Assembly (NCBI GenBank): GCA_900557255.1
Contig: USSA01000157.1
Location: 1 to 6,768 of the forward strand
Direction: 5' to 3'
DNA: 6,768 bases
DNA from: an uncultured Prevotella sp.
Lineage (GTDB): Bacteria > Bacteroidota > Bacteroidia > Bacteroidales > Bacteroidaceae
The notes beneath the pieces were generated by a model that was given only the letters and a program-made list of their open reading frames with translations, made no database searches and had not been told where the DNA came from. Below are positions 4,455 to 6,768 of the stretch, in pieces. Each line of letters starts with the position of its first letter. The first letter of the stretch is position 1. The position numbers and the translations under genes are program-made.

Positions 4455-6746
4455 ATGAAGAAATCTCCTTTATCGTTTACGGCATGGATGTCAATAGCAG
4501 CAAGCTTTCTGACAGCATTCGCGTTTGTTTCTTGCTCAGACGATTTTGCTGGATATTTTCATAGCGGCAACAATATGCGCTTTGCCCTGTCTGAATCTAA
4601 TTGGAGCAACGCAGGCAAGACTCGCTCGGCAGATGTCTCGGGCGGCCAGGAATATAATACTGCCGTTCTGGCGTTATGCGACAAAAGCAGCAAAGATTCG
4701 CTTTACCTGCACGTATATTGCTCTGACGAAATAGACGAAAAGCATTTTGCGTCTGACGGGAACACTACCAGAGGTGCGCAGGTAGGAACTGACACTTTCT
4801 ATGATTCTTTCGGAGTAATGACGTCGGTATATACAGGCGAATGGAAAGAAGATGCCTGCTATCCCGACTATATGTATAACGAGGAAGTAACCAAGGAGTC
4901 AAATTGGACTACCAACTACTTCTGGCCGGGAGCTAAGCAAAACGTACGTTTCTTCGCTTATGCTCCATACAATACCGATGGGCTGACCTTGACAGACAAG
5001 AGCAAAGCTGGCACACCATCCTTCACATACACTGTACCGACTAAGGTAGAAGAGCAAAAAGACTTGCTTGCCACTGCCACAGAGGCAATGACTGGTGAGA
5101 CAAGAGACGCTGCGCCTTTGAATTTCTACCATCCGCTCACTGCCGTACGTTTTGCTGCTGGCGACAAGATGTTGCCCGGTAAGGTAACTGCTATCAGAAT
5201 TAAAAATGTTTATGGCAAAGCAACACATAAATTTGGCGCAGACAAATGGACAGGCTACGAAGGCAAGACTGACTACGCTCTGGAGCTGGATGCTGACATT
5301 AGCGGCACAGCCGAACAACTCATCACCCAGGGCGATCAGACCTTTATGATGATTCCGCAGCTGCTGCCGGAAGGAGCTACTATAGAAGTGGACTTTACCG
5401 ATGCTCTGACTAATACCCCGAGAAAACTCACGTCGTCCATTGCAGGTAGCACCTGGCCGATGGGCAAGACCATTACATATAAGATTTCCACAACAAGCAT
5501 CGTGGTGGAACCAGTATTTGATGTCAATATCAAAGACTTTACATACAAAGGAGGCGATATGGAGAACTCTTCTGTGAGCAGCTACATCAAGGTGACTCGT
5601 GTAGGCGACCCTACCAAGATTGTAAACAGCAAGTGGACTGCCGAGTTCGTTAAAGAAAACGGTACGGGCGGTTACGATGTTATCACACGTCCGTCGTGGA
5701 TTACATCATTCAACACCAGTGGCAATGGCGGAGAAAACGAAACATTCAATGCAACTGCCGAGCCTCAGCAATACCGCGTAATTGATCCGCACAACGATGC
5801 ATTGAAAAAGGTTAAGCCGATAAGCGGAGTGTACGACCTGTCTACCAAAGGTGGCAAGACAAAGATGAACACCGCCAACTGCTACGTTATCAATGCACCT
5901 GGCACATATAAGCTGCCATGTGTGTATGGCAATGCCATCAAGAACGGAGCGACAAACAAGAGCGCATTTACATCAACAAAATCAGGAAGTCGTTGGTTAA
6001 GCCAATTTGTTAAGTATGACGACACCGCCATAACCGACCCATGGATTGACCGTGCCAACGCTTACGGCAACGAACAGAAATGCGAGATTGTATGGCAGGA
6101 CGTAGAGGGATTGCTTAGTAACCTGCAACTGACGGGTAGCAAGCAAAACGGTTTCTATCTGCAGTTCAAAATCAATCAGAACAAGATGCACCAAGGTAAT
6201 GCACTTATAGCCATCACCGACAATCATAAGAATAGGCCTACCATATTGTGGAGCTGGCACATCTGGGTTACTGACTATAAGTTGGGCGAGGACGACAAGG
6301 TGATTACCAACAACAATAATGTGAAGTACACCGTTATGCCCGTGAACATTGGATGGTGCGACGGCGTAACATGGCAATATGGCCAGCGCGACGTAAAGGT
6401 AAGATTCATGCAGGAAGGAACCGGCACGACAAAGGTGGTAGATCTGAAGCAGCTGGCTCATACCTATGTAATTCCAGGCAACTGTACTTACTATCAGTGG
6501 GGACGCAAAGACCCGATACTTCCAGTAGACTATACAACTGGTAAGCCCGTGAACAAGAAGTACTATTCGGACAAGTATCAAGGCGAACTGGAAAAGAAGA
6601 CTTGGACATCACCGATTTCTATCGGCGAATCCATTCAGGAGCCTTACCATTACTACTATGGAGGAACTTCAGACTGGTGCAACAAGACTTATTACAATCT
6701 CTGGAGTGCCAATATACCTCAGTTCGGGATAAGAAATAGTGCCTAA
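4455..6746 (+). CDS. Large fimbrillin-family lipoprotein, probable tip subunit, possibly C-terminally truncated
   Basis: Residues 1-27 are a lipoprotein signal (lipobox FVSC, Cys27) followed by SDD, the surface-export signal. KTRS (55-58) offers a protease trimming site matching Arg41 of the shaft protein. Residues 60-350 or so are a fimbrillin domain: NYFWPG (154-159) with RFFAYAPY, QKDLLATATE, LNFYHPLTAVRF (222-233) and MMIPQLLP. After a middle beta domain comes a block typical of large Bacteroidales surface or tip proteins: TANCYVINAPGTYKLP from 473, ILWSWHIWVTD (597-607), NIGWCDG and YYQWGRKDP (679-687). It ends TYYNLWSAN plus IPQFGIRNSA. In relatives I know, YNLW is followed by a segment like YDPCPVGF..P (FISUMP-like domain); this is missing, so the last 100 or so residues may be lost through frameshift, recombination or a natural short form. 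It is probably the tip or adhesive subunit, downstream of the leaky hairpin. Confidence 0.8.
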   Translation: MKKSPLSFTAWMSIAASFLTAFAFVSCSDDFAGYFHSGNNMRFALSESNWSNAGKTRSADVSGGQEYNTAVLALCDKSSKDSLYLHVYCSDEIDEKHFASDGNTTRGAQVGTDTFYDSFGVMTSVYTGEWKEDACYPDYMYNEEVTKESNWTTNYFWPGAKQNVRFFAYAPYNTDGLTLTDKSKAGTPSFTYTVPTKVEEQKDLLATATEAMTGETRDAAPLNFYHPLTAVRFAAGDKMLPGKVTAIRIKNVYGKATHKFGADKWTGYEGKTDYALELDADISGTAEQLITQGDQTFMMIPQLLPEGATIEVDFTDALTNTPRKLTSSIAGSTWPMGKTITYKISTTSIVVEPVFDVNIKDFTYKGGDMENSSVSSYIKVTRVGDPTKIVNSKWTAEFVKENGTGGYDVITRPSWITSFNTSGNGGENETFNATAEPQQYRVIDPHNDALKKVKPISGVYDLSTKGGKTKMNTANCYVINAPGTYKLPCVYGNAIKNGATNKSAFTSTKSGSRWLSQFVKYDDTAITDPWIDRANAYGNEQKCEIVWQDVEGLLSNLQLTGSKQNGFYLQFKINQNKMHQGNALIAITDNHKNRPTILWSWHIWVTDYKLGEDDKVITNNNNVKYTVMPVNIGWCDGVTWQYGQRDVKVRFMQEGTGTTKVVDLKQLAHTYVIPGNCTYYQWGRKDPILPVDYTTGKPVNKKYYSDKYQGELEKKTWTSPISIGESIQEPYHYYYGGTSDWCNKTYYNLWSANIPQFGIRNSA

Positions 6747-6768
6747 AAAAGTTGGTAATCTCCGATAT
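6745..6768 (+). repeat. Sequence resembling the promoter/repeat junction at 135-154
   Basis: AAAAAAGTT occurs at 6745-6753 and at 135-143, and CCGATAT follows in both places (6762-6768 and 148-154), after spacers of 8 and 4 bases. The copy runs off the window, so it is unknown whether GAAA completes the 11-base repeat arm. I found CCGATAT nowhere else in the window. It may be the start of a second control region or a partner recombination site. It overlaps the stop codon of the large fimbrillin gene. Confidence 0.4.

Noticed and set aside
4899..5318. 139-codon open frame on the - strand inside the large fimbrillin gene
   Set aside because: It is antisense to the fimbrillin motifs FWPG and FFAYAP, and the product is low in recognisable features.
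5997..6581. 194-codon open frame on the - strand inside the large fimbrillin gene
   Set aside because: The + strand frame here carries clear family motifs (WHIWVTD, YYQWGRKDP). The antisense frame shows no domain and is a by-product of codon bias.
6617..6628. TTTCTATCGGCG, similar to the left repeat arm with following bases (2-14)
   Set aside because: It differs by a deletion/substitution inside the arm and encodes an in-frame part of the large fimbrillin; probably chance.

Overview
The window looks like chromosomal DNA from a Bacteroidales gut or oral bacterium (Bacteroides, Phocaeicola or Prevotella type). The signs are an UpxY-type NusG paralogue, DUF3575 and DUF5119 proteins next to fimbrillins, lipoproteins whose mature ends start with Cys-Ser-(Ser)-Asp-Asp (the surface-export signal of Bacteroidota), A-rich sequence instead of Shine-Dalgarno sites before the start codons, and a candidate promoter close to the Bacteroidota TTTG / TAnnTTTG pattern. 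Five genes were found, all on the + strand, and they form one regulated fimbria (type V pilus) operon.

Layout. Positions 1-152 are a regulatory region. It holds an 11-bp perfect inverted repeat (2-12 and 148-158) that encloses a structured RNA hairpin, a Rho-independent terminator and a candidate promoter aimed at the operon. An UpxY-like transcription antiterminator follows (153-881). Next come an outer-membrane protein with an OmpA-like N-terminal half and a DUF3575 barrel half (929-2215), a DUF5119 lipoprotein (2222-3178), a fimbrillin lipoprotein that is probably the main shaft subunit (3255-4307), a 147-bp gap with three consecutive inverted repeats, one of them a strong terminator-like hairpin, and a large fimbrillin-type protein that is probably a tip or accessory subunit (4455-6746).

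How they may work together. By analogy with Bacteroides capsule loci, the antiterminator would let RNA polymerase pass terminators inside its own long operon. The DUF3575 and DUF5119 proteins would serve as outer-membrane and anchor or assembly parts, the 350-residue fimbrillin would polymerise, and the 763-residue protein would cap the fibre. The hairpin after the shaft gene is well placed to make tip mRNA scarcer than shaft mRNA.

Most interesting points. (1) The arrangement inverted repeat - terminator - promoter - inverted repeat - upxY resembles the invertible promoters of Bacteroides capsule loci, but here it controls fimbriae. (2) The large tip-like protein seems to stop early, inside a domain that normally continues. 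(3) The stop lies beside a sequence (6745-6768) that resembles the promoter/repeat junction at 135-154, so the operon may be bracketed by related recombination or promoter sequences. These are inferences from sequence alone. No gene over about 60 codons on the - strand is convincing.
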